NCBI RefSeq assembly: GCF_027947595.1
Contig: NZ_CP116257.1
Coordinates: 1,674,001 to 1,738,000, forward strand
Direction: 5' to 3'
Source of the DNA: Streptomyces lienomycini
GTDB lineage: Bacteria; Actinomycetota; Actinomycetes; Streptomycetales; Streptomycetaceae
DNA: 64,000 bases
Shown: in pieces, positions 55,621-64,000 of the stretch
Layout: each line of letters begins with the position of its first letter
Numbering within the stretch: position 1 is the stretch's first letter
Position numbers and translations under genes: made by a program
Notes under the pieces: generated by a model
What the model was told of the DNA's origin: nothing
Databases searched by the model: none
What the model saw: the letters and a program-made list of their open reading frames with translations, nothing else

Positions 55621-56266
55621 CCCCCGGCGGGGTCCGCCGGCCGGCCGGGGTGTGGCGCAACACCAGCCACACCCCGGCCAGCAGCACCGCCCCCAGACAC
55701 CAACTGGCCACCACGTCCAGCGGCCAGTGGTAGCCCCGCCGCACCAGCCCGTAGGAGGTGCCCAGCACCAGCACGGCGCACAGCGCGACCAGCGCCCGGC
55801 GTACGGCGGGCGAGCGCAGCGTCCCGAGCAGCAGCAGCGTCGCCGCGCCGTACGCGACGACCGCCGTGGCGGTGTGACCGGAGGGGTAGTAGCCGACGGC
55901 CGGGGGCACCGCCGGGGTGCCGGGACGGTCGGTCCACTCCTTCAACGGCGCGACCAGCGCGGGCACCAGCATCATCGCCACCGCCCCCGCGAGGGGCGGC
56001 AGCCACCAGCGGTCCGCACCTCTGGCACGCCCGTGCCACGCCGCGTACGCCAGCGCCACGACGAGGACGGGCACGGCCACCGGCACGTTGCCGAGGTCGG
56101 CCAGCAGCTCGGAGAACCGGTCGGGGTGGACGAGTCCCCTGCTCACCCGCTCGTCCACCCCGACCAGCGGACCGTCGACGAGGACCTGCCAGGTGATCAG
56201 CGCGAAGAGGAGCACGGGAAGCCCGACGAGGGCGGACAGGGCACGTGGCAGGGCGGAGACCGGCAT
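55559..56266 (-). CDS. PAP2 family membrane phosphatase
   Basis: This 235-residue protein has about six membrane segments and the three PAP2 motifs: KEWTDRP, YYPSGHTATAV and RRGYHWPLDV. Family members dephosphorylate lipid phosphates such as phosphatidate or undecaprenyl pyrophosphate. ATG at 56266 was chosen because homology starts at MPVSALPRALSALVG. Its C-terminal tail, rich in Arg and Ser, is encoded over the 3' end of the chitinase gene. Confidence 0.85.
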   Translation of the reverse strand: MPVSALPRALSALVGLPVLLFALITWQVLVDGPLVGVDERVSRGLVHPDRFSELLADLGNVPVAVPVLVVALAYAAWHGRARGADRWWLPPLAGAVAMMLVPALVAPLKEWTDRPGTPAVPPAVGYYPSGHTATAVVAYGAATLLLLGTLRSPAVRRALVALCAVLVLGTSYGLVRRGYHWPLDVVASWCLGAVLLAGVWLVLRHTPAGRRTPPGVSRSTRRSSSGTPSSSNGPS

Positions 56267-56321
56267 GACGCCCAGCTTCGCAGGCCCGCCGACGGGACCA
56301 CGGGCGGATTCCGGGAGAGAC

Positions 56322-56365
56322 ACCGAAGGGCCGGCACAAGGGGGGGAGTGTGCCGGCCCTTCGGT
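56322..56365. terminator. Strong bidirectional hairpin upstream of PAP2 gene
   Basis: A perfect 16-bp stem (56322-56337 with 56350-56365) has a 12-nt loop. As it lies between two genes both on the minus strand, it probably stops transcription from gabT before the PAP2 gene. Confidence 0.6.
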
Positions 56366-56701
56366 GAACCACCGTCCCGAGTGCCGAGGCGGCCGTCCTG
56401 ACCGGAACGCCGCGCGCCCCGGGGGGTTTGGGGCGGGCGACCGTCCGATCGGTGAGGAAGCCGGAACCCGCGGGCTCCGGTCGTGTGCGCGAGGCACGAC
56501 CAGGTCGAAGCTGGGGAAGCCCCGGCCTGATGATCCGCCCACAGTCCCCTGTGGGCGGGGTGTATCTCTCATCTGCGTAGAACCTACGGCAGGGGGTGCG
56601 CTCAGGACAGGGGCATCGGCGTCCTGACATCCACCCCGCACACGTTCTTCACACGCTCTGCCGGTCACTGCGCCAGGCGTGCGAAACGCAGCTCAGATGC
56701 G
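56366..56701. other. Gene-free stretch with a second hairpin
   Basis: This stretch of about 340 bp has no credible gene. CCGCCCACAG (56535-56544) pairs with CTGTGGGCGG (56549-56558) around TCCC, a 10-bp perfect hairpin of unknown role. A 10-bp word GCTCAGATGC at 56691-56700 recurs at 56751-56760. Confidence 0.5.
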
Positions 56702-56745
56702 CGTTCGGGCGCTCGCGCACGTGCTCGTGCGCGACCGCCCGAACG
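56702..56745 (-). terminator. Terminator hairpin of gabT
   Basis: Twenty bases (56702-56721) pair with 56726-56745 with one mismatch and a 4-nt loop, directly after the gabT stop. It is flanked by the direct repeat GCTCAGATGC. Confidence 0.7.
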
Positions 56746-56752
56746 GCCTCGC

Positions 56753-58087
56753 TCAGATGCCGGCGAAGGCCTGCTCGATGATGTCGAGGCCCTCGTTCAG
56801 CAGGTCGTCCCCGATCACCAGCGGCGGCAGGAAGCGCAGCACGTTGCCGTAGGTGCCACAGGTCAGGACCAGCAGGCCCTCGGCGTGGCACGCCTTGGCG
56901 AGCGCGGCGGTCGCCTCCGGGTTCGGCTCCTTGGTGGCGCGGTCCTCGACCAGCTCGATCGCGATCATCGCGCCGCGGCCCCGGACGTCGCCGATGACGT
57001 CGAACTTCTCCGCCATGGCGGACAGGCGGGACTTCATGACCGCCTCGATGTTCTTCGCCCGGGCGTTGAGGTCCAGCTCCTTCATCGTCTCGATGGCCCC
57101 GAGCGCGCCCGCGCACGCCACCGGGTTGCCGCCGTAGGTGCCGCCGAGGCCGCCGGAGTGGGCGGCGTCCATGATCTCGGCGCGGCCGGTGACGGCGGAC
57201 AGCGGCAGGCCGCCCGCGATGCCCTTGGCCGTCGTGATCAGGTCCGGGACGATGCCCTCGTCCTCGCAGGCGAACCACTGGCCGGTGCGGCAGAAGCCGG
57301 ACTGGATCTCGTCCGCGACGAAGACGATGCCGTTGTCCTCGGCGAACCGGCTGATCGCGGGCAGGAAGCCCTTGGCCGGCTCGATGAAGCCGCCCTCGCC
57401 GAGCACCGGCTCGATGATGATCGCGGCCACGTTCTGGGCGCCGACCTGCTTGGTGATCTGGTCGATCGCCTGGGCGGCGGCCTCCGGACCGGCGTTCTCC
57501 GCACCGGTCGGCCAGCGGTAGCCGTAGGCGACCGGCACGCGGTACACCTCGGGCGCGAACGGGCCGAAGCCGTGCTTGTACGGCATGTTCTTGGCGGTCA
57601 GCGCCATCGTCAGGTTGGTCCGGCCGTGGTACCCGTGGTCGAAGACGACCACGGCCTGCCGCCCCGTGTACGCACGGGCGATCTTGACGGCGTTCTCGAC
57701 GGCCTCCGCGCCGCTGTTGAACAGCGCCGACTTCTTCGCGTGGTCGCCCGGCGTCAGCTCCGCCAGCGCCTCGGCGACGGCGACGTAGCCCTCGTACGGC
57801 GTGACCATGAAGCAGGTGTGGGTGAAGTCGGCGAGCTGCGCCGACGCCCTGCGTACGACGGCCTCGGCGGAGGCGCCGACGGAGGTCACCGCGATGCCCG
57901 AACCGAAGTCGATCAGGCGGTTGCCGTCGACGTCCTCGATGACACCGCCGCCGGCGCGCGCGACGAAGACGGGCAGCGTGGAGCCCACACCCTGCGCCAC
58001 CACGGCCGTACGGCGGGCCTGAAGCTCCTGCGACTTCGGGCCGGGGATGGCGGTGACGACGCGGCGCTCCTGCGGAAGTGCGGTCAT
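56753..58087 (-). CDS. gabT: 4-aminobutyrate aminotransferase GabT
   Basis: This 444-residue class III PLP aminotransferase converts GABA and 2-oxoglutarate to succinic semialdehyde and glutamate. Cofactor contacts are seen in NSGAEAVENAVKIAR, DEIQSGFCRTG and the Schiff-base Lys in TTAKGIAGGLPLS. Length and these motifs match GabT well. ATG at 58087 follows GGAG. It diverges from the membrane ATPase-like gene, and a semialdehyde-type dehydrogenase is found 4.6 kb away. Confidence 0.93.
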   Translation of the reverse strand: MTALPQERRVVTAIPGPKSQELQARRTAVVAQGVGSTLPVFVARAGGGVIEDVDGNRLIDFGSGIAVTSVGASAEAVVRRASAQLADFTHTCFMVTPYEGYVAVAEALAELTPGDHAKKSALFNSGAEAVENAVKIARAYTGRQAVVVFDHGYHGRTNLTMALTAKNMPYKHGFGPFAPEVYRVPVAYGYRWPTGAENAGPEAAAQAIDQITKQVGAQNVAAIIIEPVLGEGGFIEPAKGFLPAISRFAEDNGIVFVADEIQSGFCRTGQWFACEDEGIVPDLITTAKGIAGGLPLSAVTGRAEIMDAAHSGGLGGTYGGNPVACAGALGAIETMKELDLNARAKNIEAVMKSRLSAMAEKFDVIGDVRGRGAMIAIELVEDRATKEPNPEATAALAKACHAEGLLVLTCGTYGNVLRFLPPLVIGDDLLNEGLDIIEQAFAGI

Positions 58088-58339
58088 GGGGGGCTCCTGG
58101 GGTCGTGCGGGTGAACGCTTGCCTTCTTTCTCGCAGGCTAGGACCGGCGGTGTGGGGTGGGCATGCTCCATGTGGGCGTTGTCCGTGACGCTGCTTGTCC
58201 GCCGTGGACAGGTGGCGGACACGGCGACATAGGGACACGTCGACGCGGGCCCGGCCGCGTGAGCGGTGAACTCCCCCTGGGAGGGCGCTAGATTGGCTCG
58301 CGGACGGTGGACGGAGCGGCTGGTCAGGGGGCAAGGGCG
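58088..58339. promoter_or_regulatory. Divergent control region gabT / P-loop-variant gene
   Basis: This 252-bp gap should hold two promoters. It has repeated TTGTCCG words at 58179 and 58196 and a GGACA word nearby, which could be regulator half-sites. No clear -10/-35 pair was settled on. Confidence 0.35.
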
Positions 58340-60736
58340 ATGGACGGCGACGAGACGCGGGACGCACGGGGCACGCGGCGAGCGGTACCGCGTCCAGCAA
58401 GCGGTCCACCTCCGATGCCGCCCGTGCCACCCGCGCCGCCCGGGCATCCGCATGTCCCGCAGTCCTCCCCGGTGGCCACGTGGCTCGACGTGCCGCGGGC
58501 GGACGCCGAGGTCGGCATCTGGCGGTTCGGACACGTCCCCCCGCGGGTGCCCCGGAAGCGGAAGCTTGCCCCGGCGTCCCGCCTCGGTGCCCTCATCCCC
58601 CTGGGTATCGGCATCGTCCTGTGGTCCCTGTGGCTCAACAACACGTTCCCCTACAAGGGCAGCCTGCTGGCCCTTGTCACCCCCGGGGACTGGTGGTACT
58701 CCCCCACCCTCTCGCCTCAGACGTGGCAGGGCTGGGTCGCCCGGGCGGTGTACGACGAGATCTTCTTCGTCGTCCTCCTGATCGCGGCGGGCTACCTGGG
58801 CAGCTGGCCGACCCTGATCCGTTTCTGGCTCGGCAACCGGTCTCAGCCGCAACGAGCGGCCATCACAGCTGCGGGGGCGGCGGTCGCCCTGGTGCTGGTC
58901 TTCCCCGTTCTCGACAGCGATCCGGTGCCCGTCTACACCACGATCATCTACCTCATCGCTCTCTTCGCGGACGGCTGGGCGGCCGCGGGCGCACCGGTGA
59001 CCGTGTTCCTGGTCGACACCTCCATCACACTCGCGGTCCTGTGGGTGGCCGCCCGCTGGGGCGACTGGCGGCCGCTGGTGCGGCACTGGCGCACCGCCCG
59101 GCAGGCGGGGCCCCGGCCCGACGGTGCCCCTGCCGCCGTAGCGCCCCCGTCGAGATGGCCTCTCCTGCGGGTGGCCGGGCAGACGCAGGCGGCCGACCTG
59201 CTGTCGGCCGACGTGCTTACCGGACGGATGACCGACGTGGACTGTGCCCGCGTCGGGCGCGCCTGGGACCTCCTCCATACCCAGGGACGCCTCGTCTCGT
59301 TCACCGAGACCGTGGTGCGCCATGGTGGTGCCGCATGGACCCACCCCTCGGGCGCGCGTGACCTGCCGCGGCGGACGACGGAACACGATCTGCTCGTCGG
59401 GCAGGTCCGTGTCGGCCGCTGCGGAAGCGACGAGCGGACGCCCCCCGCCTACCGGAACGCCGGCGTGGCGCTCGACCCGGCGACGCTCGGCACTTCCCTG
59501 CTCGCCGTCGGGCCACCCGGCTCGGGCAGGACGGAACGGCTGACCGTTCCCGTGGTGGAATCCCTCACCCTCGGGGCACTCACCGGCGCCTGCGCCGTGG
59601 TCGCCGTCGGTACGGTGGGTTCCTCGCTGGGCCCCGACGATGCGTTCGACGTGGTGATCCGGCCTGGTGACCCGGCTTCCGTGCACGACCTGCACCTGTA
59701 CGCCGAAGCCACCGACCCCGACGCGGCCGCCGCGGTCCTGGCCGAGGGCCTGGCCGGTGACCTCGAAACGTTTGGCGCCGGCCGGGCGGCCACGGCACTG
59801 GCTCAGCTGATCGGCCCCTACCGGGCCGCGCACGGCCGCTTCCCCGCCGTTCCGGTGTTGCGTGAACTCCTCGAAGGGCGCCCGCAGACCCTGGCCGAAC
59901 TGTTGGAGGCGCTGCCGCCGGACGCCACCGCGATGCGACGGGAGCTGGAGCCGTGGCTGCGGCGGACCGGCACCGCGGCCGAGTGCGGCCCGCCGCTCGC
60001 CGACCGGCTCGCGCTGCTGGACCGCCCGGTGTTCAGGGGCTTCTTCGGCACGGGTCCCCAGGCCGCAGAAGACGGGGCAGAGCAGACCCACGCGGCGCGC
60101 CCGTTCTCCCTGAGCGCCGTCGGCCACCATCCGCTGAGGGTCCGCATCGATCTGCCCGGGCAGGGGCACGAAGAGGCGGCCCAGCTCCTGGCCCGGCTCG
60201 TACTGGCCCAGTTCCTTGCCGTGGCCCGCGCCAACGGGGACCGGTCGCACTTCGTCTGCCTCGTCCTCGACGATGCCTCCGGCACCCTGACTCCGGGCAC
60301 CGTCCGGGCCGTTCAGCGGCTGCGTGCGCACCACGCCGGTGTCGTGCTCGGGCTGCGCACGCTGGGCGACGTTCCGCAGACGCTGCACGGGCCGTTGCTG
60401 AGCGCCGTGGGCTGCAGGGCGGCCTGTTCCGGCGTCTCCACCTGGGACGGGCGGGCGCTCGCGGAGGCGTGGGGCACCGAGTGGGTGGAGACCACGGAGG
60501 TCGCCAAGCACACGGTCTTCGCCGACCAGCCGATGACGCGCTTCATCCACGCGGTGCGCAAGCTGGTGACGGGCAGGGCGGTCACCACGGACGCCGTGAC
60601 CGTCCGGCAGGTCGAGCGGGAACGCTGGTCGGCCTCCGAGCTGGCGCACGCCGTGCCGGCCGGGCACGCCGTGCTGTCGTTGACCAGCGTCAAGGGGGAG
60701 TACGCGCCGCCGCTGCTGGTGGATCTGCACGCGTGA
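58340..60736 (+). CDS. Large membrane protein with variant P-loop, coupling-protein-like, function unknown
   Basis: The product has 798 residues. A Pro-rich N-terminus of about 60 residues is followed by four or five membrane segments (LGALIPLGIGIVLWSLWL near 85-105 to about 235), then a long cytosolic part. A Walker-A-like GPPGSGRT is at 391-398, with Arg397 where Lys is expected. A Walker-B-like FVCLVLDDAS begins at 638. The plan, membrane anchor followed by a divided ATPase, recalls TraD/VirD4 coupling proteins or FtsK-like pumps, but no helicase or DNA-translocase motif is certain. It lies between gabT and a PucR gene. ATG at 58340 was chosen after AGGGGGCAAGGG. Confidence 0.6.
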   Translation: MDGDETRDARGTRRAVPRPASGPPPMPPVPPAPPGHPHVPQSSPVATWLDVPRADAEVGIWRFGHVPPRVPRKRKLAPASRLGALIPLGIGIVLWSLWLNNTFPYKGSLLALVTPGDWWYSPTLSPQTWQGWVARAVYDEIFFVVLLIAAGYLGSWPTLIRFWLGNRSQPQRAAITAAGAAVALVLVFPVLDSDPVPVYTTIIYLIALFADGWAAAGAPVTVFLVDTSITLAVLWVAARWGDWRPLVRHWRTARQAGPRPDGAPAAVAPPSRWPLLRVAGQTQAADLLSADVLTGRMTDVDCARVGRAWDLLHTQGRLVSFTETVVRHGGAAWTHPSGARDLPRRTTEHDLLVGQVRVGRCGSDERTPPAYRNAGVALDPATLGTSLLAVGPPGSGRTERLTVPVVESLTLGALTGACAVVAVGTVGSSLGPDDAFDVVIRPGDPASVHDLHLYAEATDPDAAAAVLAEGLAGDLETFGAGRAATALAQLIGPYRAAHGRFPAVPVLRELLEGRPQTLAELLEALPPDATAMRRELEPWLRRTGTAAECGPPLADRLALLDRPVFRGFFGTGPQAAEDGAEQTHAARPFSLSAVGHHPLRVRIDLPGQGHEEAAQLLARLVLAQFLAVARANGDRSHFVCLVLDDASGTLTPGTVRAVQRLRAHHAGVVLGLRTLGDVPQTLHGPLLSAVGCRAACSGVSTWDGRALAEAWGTEWVETTEVAKHTVFADQPMTRFIHAVRKLVTGRAVTTDAVTVRQVERERWSASELAHAVPAGHAVLSLTSVKGEYAPPLLVDLHA

Positions 60737-60878
60737 GGTGTACGGGGCCCGGGGACCGTACAGTGAGGCAGGATCGACACGGCCCGTTCATACGCGGCGG
60801 CCAAAAGGTCACCGAGACTCCACACCGAACCCGCAGCCGCCACGCACCCCTGACGCAGACCCGAAGGCTCAAGGCCCC

Positions 60879-62585
60879 ATGCCTCCCACGCTCGCCTCGC
60901 TCGTCCACCACTCGGCGCTCAAGCTGACCGTGCGCGCGGGCCAGGACCGCCTCGACGTCCCGGTGCGCTGGGCGCACGTCAGCGAACTCGCCGACCCCGT
61001 GCCCTACATGGAGGGCGGGGAGCTGCTGCTGATCACCGCCCTCAAGCTCGACGCCGAGGACCCCGAGGTGATGCGCCGGTACGTGAAGCGGCTGGTGGGC
61101 GCCGGGGTGGTGGGTCTGGGCTTCGCCGTCGGGGTCAACTACGAGGACGTCCCCGAGGCGCTGGTCGCAGCGGCCCGGCAGGAGGGACTGCCGCTCCTGG
61201 AGGTGCCGCGCCGCACGCCGTTCCTCGCCATCAGCAAGGCCGTCTCCGCCGCGATCGCCGCCGACCAGTACCGCGCGGTCACCGCGGGCTTCGCCGCCCA
61301 GCGCGAACTGACCCGGCGGACCCTGACCGACGGCCCCGAGGGCCTGCTGGCCGCCCTCGCCGTGCAGGTCGACGGCTGGGCGGCGCTGTACGACGCCTCG
61401 GGCGCCGTCGTCGCCACCGCACCGGAGTGGGCGGGCCGCAGGGCCGCCCGGCTCACCGCGGACGTGCAGCGGCTGCGCGAGCGCCCCGCGCCCGCCTCGT
61501 CGGTGGTCGGCGGAGCCGGGAACTCCGAGCACCCCGAGAACGCCGACCGGGTCGAGCTGCACTCCCTGGGCACCTCCCGCAGGCCCCGCTCCGCGCTCGC
61601 CGTCGGCACCGCCGCCGCCCTCGGCACCGCCGAGCGGTACGCCGTCCACTCCGCCATCGCCCTGCTCACCCTCACCACGGAACGCTCCCGCTCCCTGCAC
61701 GAGGCCGGGCTGCGCATCGACGCGGCCGTGCTGCGCATGCTGCTGGCCGGCGAACCCGACCACGCGCGCACGGTCGCCGGGGACCTGTACGGCGGCCTGC
61801 TGGACGCGCCGTTCCGGATCATCGTCGCCGAGTCGGCACCGGCCAGGGCCAGGGCCTCCACCGGCGCGCAGTCCGCGCACTCCGCGCACTCCGCGCACTC
61901 CGCGCACTCCGCGCACTCCGCGCACTCCGCGCACTCCGCGCACTCCGCGCAGGCGGCGGGCGACGCGCTCGGCGTCCTCACCGAGATCGTGGAGTCCGCG
62001 GCGGCCCGGTCGGGCGAGGCGGTGCTGGCCGTCCCCGAGGGCGAACGCCTGGTGGTGCTGGCCACCGACGGGGGCGCGGCCGTCGCCGCCTGCGTCGAGT
62101 ACACCTCGGCGCTGGAGGCCGCCCGCCCCACGCCCGAGCCCCGCACGGCAGGCGACGAGGAGAGCCTGGTCGTCGGCCTCTCGGCGCCCTCCGGACCCAT
62201 CGCCGCCTCCGCCGCCTACAAACAGGCCGAACAGGCCCTGTCGGTGGCCCGTCGGCGCGGCCGTGTCTGCGTGGAGCACGAGCACCTGGCGGCCGGCTCC
62301 GTCCTGCCCCTCCTCGCCGACGACGCCGTGCGCGCCTTCGCCGACGGCCTCCTGAGGGCGCTGCGCGACCACGACGCCACCGGCCGCGGAGACCTGGTGG
62401 CCTCCCTGCGCGCCTGGCTCTCCCGCCACGGCCAGTGGGACGCGGCCGCCGCCGACCTGGGCGTCCACCGCCACACCCTGCGCTACCGGATGCGCCGCGT
62501 GGAGGAGATCCTCGGCCGCTCCCTGGACGATCCGGACGTACGCATGGAGCTGTGGCTCGCCCTGAAGGCGACGGCACCCGAGTAG
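60879..62585 (+). CDS. PucR family transcriptional regulator
   Basis: This 568-residue regulator has an N-terminal PucR sensory domain (LASLVHHSALKLTVRAGQDR to about residue 125), a central GGDEF-like region, and a C-terminal HTH_30 (AAADLGVHRHTLRYRMRRVE, near 525-545). PucR proteins commonly switch on purine, amino-acid or GABA catabolic genes. Flanking gabT and an aldehyde dehydrogenase suggest GABA control. A run of eight SAH tripeptides interrupts the middle. ATG at 60879 was chosen from homology; the ribosome-binding site is weak. Confidence 0.85.
   Translation: MPPTLASLVHHSALKLTVRAGQDRLDVPVRWAHVSELADPVPYMEGGELLLITALKLDAEDPEVMRRYVKRLVGAGVVGLGFAVGVNYEDVPEALVAAARQEGLPLLEVPRRTPFLAISKAVSAAIAADQYRAVTAGFAAQRELTRRTLTDGPEGLLAALAVQVDGWAALYDASGAVVATAPEWAGRRAARLTADVQRLRERPAPASSVVGGAGNSEHPENADRVELHSLGTSRRPRSALAVGTAAALGTAERYAVHSAIALLTLTTERSRSLHEAGLRIDAAVLRMLLAGEPDHARTVAGDLYGGLLDAPFRIIVAESAPARARASTGAQSAHSAHSAHSAHSAHSAHSAHSAHSAQAAGDALGVLTEIVESAAARSGEAVLAVPEGERLVVLATDGGAAVAACVEYTSALEAARPTPEPRTAGDEESLVVGLSAPSGPIAASAAYKQAEQALSVARRRGRVCVEHEHLAAGSVLPLLADDAVRAFADGLLRALRDHDATGRGDLVASLRAWLSRHGQWDAAAADLGVHRHTLRYRMRRVEEILGRSLDDPDVRMELWLALKATAPE
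61872..61952 (+). repeat. 9-bp tandem repeat in the PucR gene
   Basis: Eight perfect copies of TCCGCGCAC and one variant ending CAG fill 61872-61952 and encode eight Ser-Ala-His units and a Ser-Ala-Gln. The tract is in frame and likely length-variable between strains. Confidence 0.92.
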
Positions 62586-62724
62586 ACCCGTACTGGCCAC
62601 ACCGTCGAAGAGCGCACCCCCACCACTACGCCCCGGACAAACCCGCGTCGCGCCGCCCCGCCCTACCGTGGACCCCGCACCCGAACACACCACCACCCTC
62701 AACGCGGAAGGGCCGGGACTCGAC

Positions 62725-64000
62725 ATGACTTCCACCCACGCCTTCTGGCTCGCCGGCCGCCAGGCCACCGGCGAGTCCGACTTCGACGTCACGTCCCCCT
62801 GGGACGGCACCACCGTCGGCACGGTGAGCCTGCCCACCGACGCCCAGGTCGAGGAGGCCGTGGCGGCCGCGTACGCCGTACGGGACGAGTTCGCCGCCAC
62901 CCCCGCCCACGTAAGGGCAGCCGCCCTCGACCACGTCGGCCGCCGGCTGGCGGAGCGCACCGAGGAGATCGCCCGTCTGATCTCCGCCGAGAACGGCAAG
63001 CCCGTCAAGTGGGCCCGCGGCGAGGTCGGCCGCGCGGTGTCCGTCTTCCGCTTCGCCGCCGAGGAGGCCCGCCGCTTCAACGGCGGCGAGGCCCAGCGCC
63101 TGGACACCGACGCAGGCGGCCAGGGCCGCCTCGCCCTCACCCGCCGCTTCCCCAAGGGCGTCGTCCTCGGCATCGCGCCCTTCAACTTCCCCCTCAACCT
63201 GTGCGCCCACAAGATCGCCCCCGCGATCGCCGCCGGCGCTCCCCTGATCCTCAAGCCGGCCCCCGCCACCCCCCTCTCCGGCCTGATCCTGGGCGAACTG
63301 CTCGCCGAGACCGACCTGCCCGCCGGCTCCTGGAGCATCCTCCCGGTCCCCAACGACCGCATGCCCGCCCTCGTCCAGGACGAGCGGCTGCCGGTCATCT
63401 CCTTCACCGGCTCCGAGACCGTCGGCTACGCGATCATGGACTCGGTCCCGCGCAAGCACTGCACGCTGGAACTGGGCGGCAACGGCGCGGCCGTCGTCCT
63501 CGCCGACTGGGCGAGCGACGAGGACCTGGACCGGGCCGCGGCGCGCATCGCGACCTTCTCCAACTACCAGGGCGGCCAGTCCTGCATCTCCGTGCAGCGC
63601 GTGATCGCCGACGCCGCCGTGTACGACCGCCTGCTGCCCCGTGTCGTCGCCGCCGTCGAGGCCCAGGTCACCGGCGACCCCCACGACGACGCCACGGACG
63701 TCGGCCCGCTGGTCAGCGAGGCCGCCGCCGAGCGCGTCGAGGCGTGGGTGCGGGAGGCCGTCGACGCGGGCGCGAAGCTCCTCACCGGCGGCAAGCGCGA
63801 CGGCGCCTCCTACGCCCCGACCGTCCTCACCGACCTGCCCGCCGACACCACCCTCGCCCGCGAGGAGGTCTTCGGCCCGGTGCTCAGCGTGCGGCGGGTC
63901 GACGGCGAGGCCGAGGCGTTCGCCGCCGTCAACGACTCCAAGTACGGCCTCCAGGCAGGCGTGTTCACCCACGACCTCCAGGCCGCCTTCCGCGCCCACC
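62725..64000 (+). CDS. Aldehyde dehydrogenase, succinate-semialdehyde-type candidate, 3' truncated
   Basis: The frame is open from ATG 62725 to the window end, giving 425 residues and missing the C-terminus. Catalytic Cys lies in GGQSCISVQR and Glu in LELGGNGA; IAPFNFPLNL marks the cofactor site. It sits directly after PucR and near gabT, which makes succinic semialdehyde the most likely substrate, but the subgroup also contains lactaldehyde and other dehydrogenases. Confidence 0.8.
   Translation, partial: MTSTHAFWLAGRQATGESDFDVTSPWDGTTVGTVSLPTDAQVEEAVAAAYAVRDEFAATPAHVRAAALDHVGRRLAERTEEIARLISAENGKPVKWARGEVGRAVSVFRFAAEEARRFNGGEAQRLDTDAGGQGRLALTRRFPKGVVLGIAPFNFPLNLCAHKIAPAIAAGAPLILKPAPATPLSGLILGELLAETDLPAGSWSILPVPNDRMPALVQDERLPVISFTGSETVGYAIMDSVPRKHCTLELGGNGAAVVLADWASDEDLDRAAARIATFSNYQGGQSCISVQRVIADAAVYDRLLPRVVAAVEAQVTGDPHDDATDVGPLVSEAAAERVEAWVREAVDAGAKLLTGGKRDGASYAPTVLTDLPADTTLAREEVFGPVLSVRRVDGEAEAFAAVNDSKYGLQAGVFTHDLQAAFRAH

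Noticed and set aside
56753..60730. Very long minus-strand open frame of over 1300 codons
   Set aside because: Only the part from 58087 down is gabT; the rest is the antisense shadow of the membrane ATPase-like gene and has no domains.
61872..61952. Tandem TCCGCGCAC repeat considered as a CRISPR array
   Set aside because: There are no spacers; it is a 9-bp coding microsatellite.

Overview
The window is high-GC actinobacterial DNA and almost certainly chromosomal Streptomyces. The evidence is whiG (sporulation sigma factor), four tandem type I signal peptidases, GTG and TTG starts, very strong G/C third-codon bias, an LAETG sortase substrate, and a DasR-type site in front of a chitinase. No rRNA, tRNA, transposase, integrase or phage gene was recognised.

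Region 1 (1-31 kb) is core: the end of glnD, ffh, ftsH, the rpsP-khpA-rimM-trmD-rplS ribosome group, four signal peptidases (sipWXYZ), a Nudix gene, DUF2469, yraN, comM, dprA, whiG, then rpsB-tsf-pyrH-frr-cdsA-rlmN. It ends in a thiBPQ-like ABC importer under a TPP riboswitch. Two orphan type I-E CRISPR-like units (two 29-nt repeats around one 32-nt spacer each) sit in the glnD/ffh and cdsA/rlmN gaps, with no cas genes in view.

Region 2 (31-35.5 kb) holds single genes: a mycothiol-dependent isomerase-like protein, an LAETG cell-wall protein, a VOC protein, and an ABC pair whose permease reading frame is broken twice.

Region 3 (35.7-64 kb) is an extended polyamine/GABA catabolic neighbourhood. 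It contains an aminotransferase with an AsnC regulator, an aminobutyraldehyde-dehydrogenase-like gene followed by a decayed potD copy, an aldehyde dehydrogenase-potDABC-FAD amine oxidase operon, gabT, a PucR regulator and a third aldehyde dehydrogenase cut by the window end. The likely logic is import of putrescine or spermidine, oxidation or transamination to aminoaldehydes, dehydrogenation to GABA, then GabT plus a semialdehyde dehydrogenase to succinate. Between these lie an HXXEE protein, a class C beta-lactamase-like enzyme, GDPD, an adenosine-deaminase-like enzyme, two DUF4190-like proteins, a NADAR protein, a GH18 chitinase, a PAP2 phosphatase and an unusual membrane ATPase-like protein with Arg in its P-loop.

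The points most worth a second look are the paired orphan CRISPR units abutting terminators, the dprA N-terminal minisatellite, the broken sipX and permease frames, the potD remnant that reveals an aldDH-potD duplication, and the P-loop-variant protein embedded among GABA genes.
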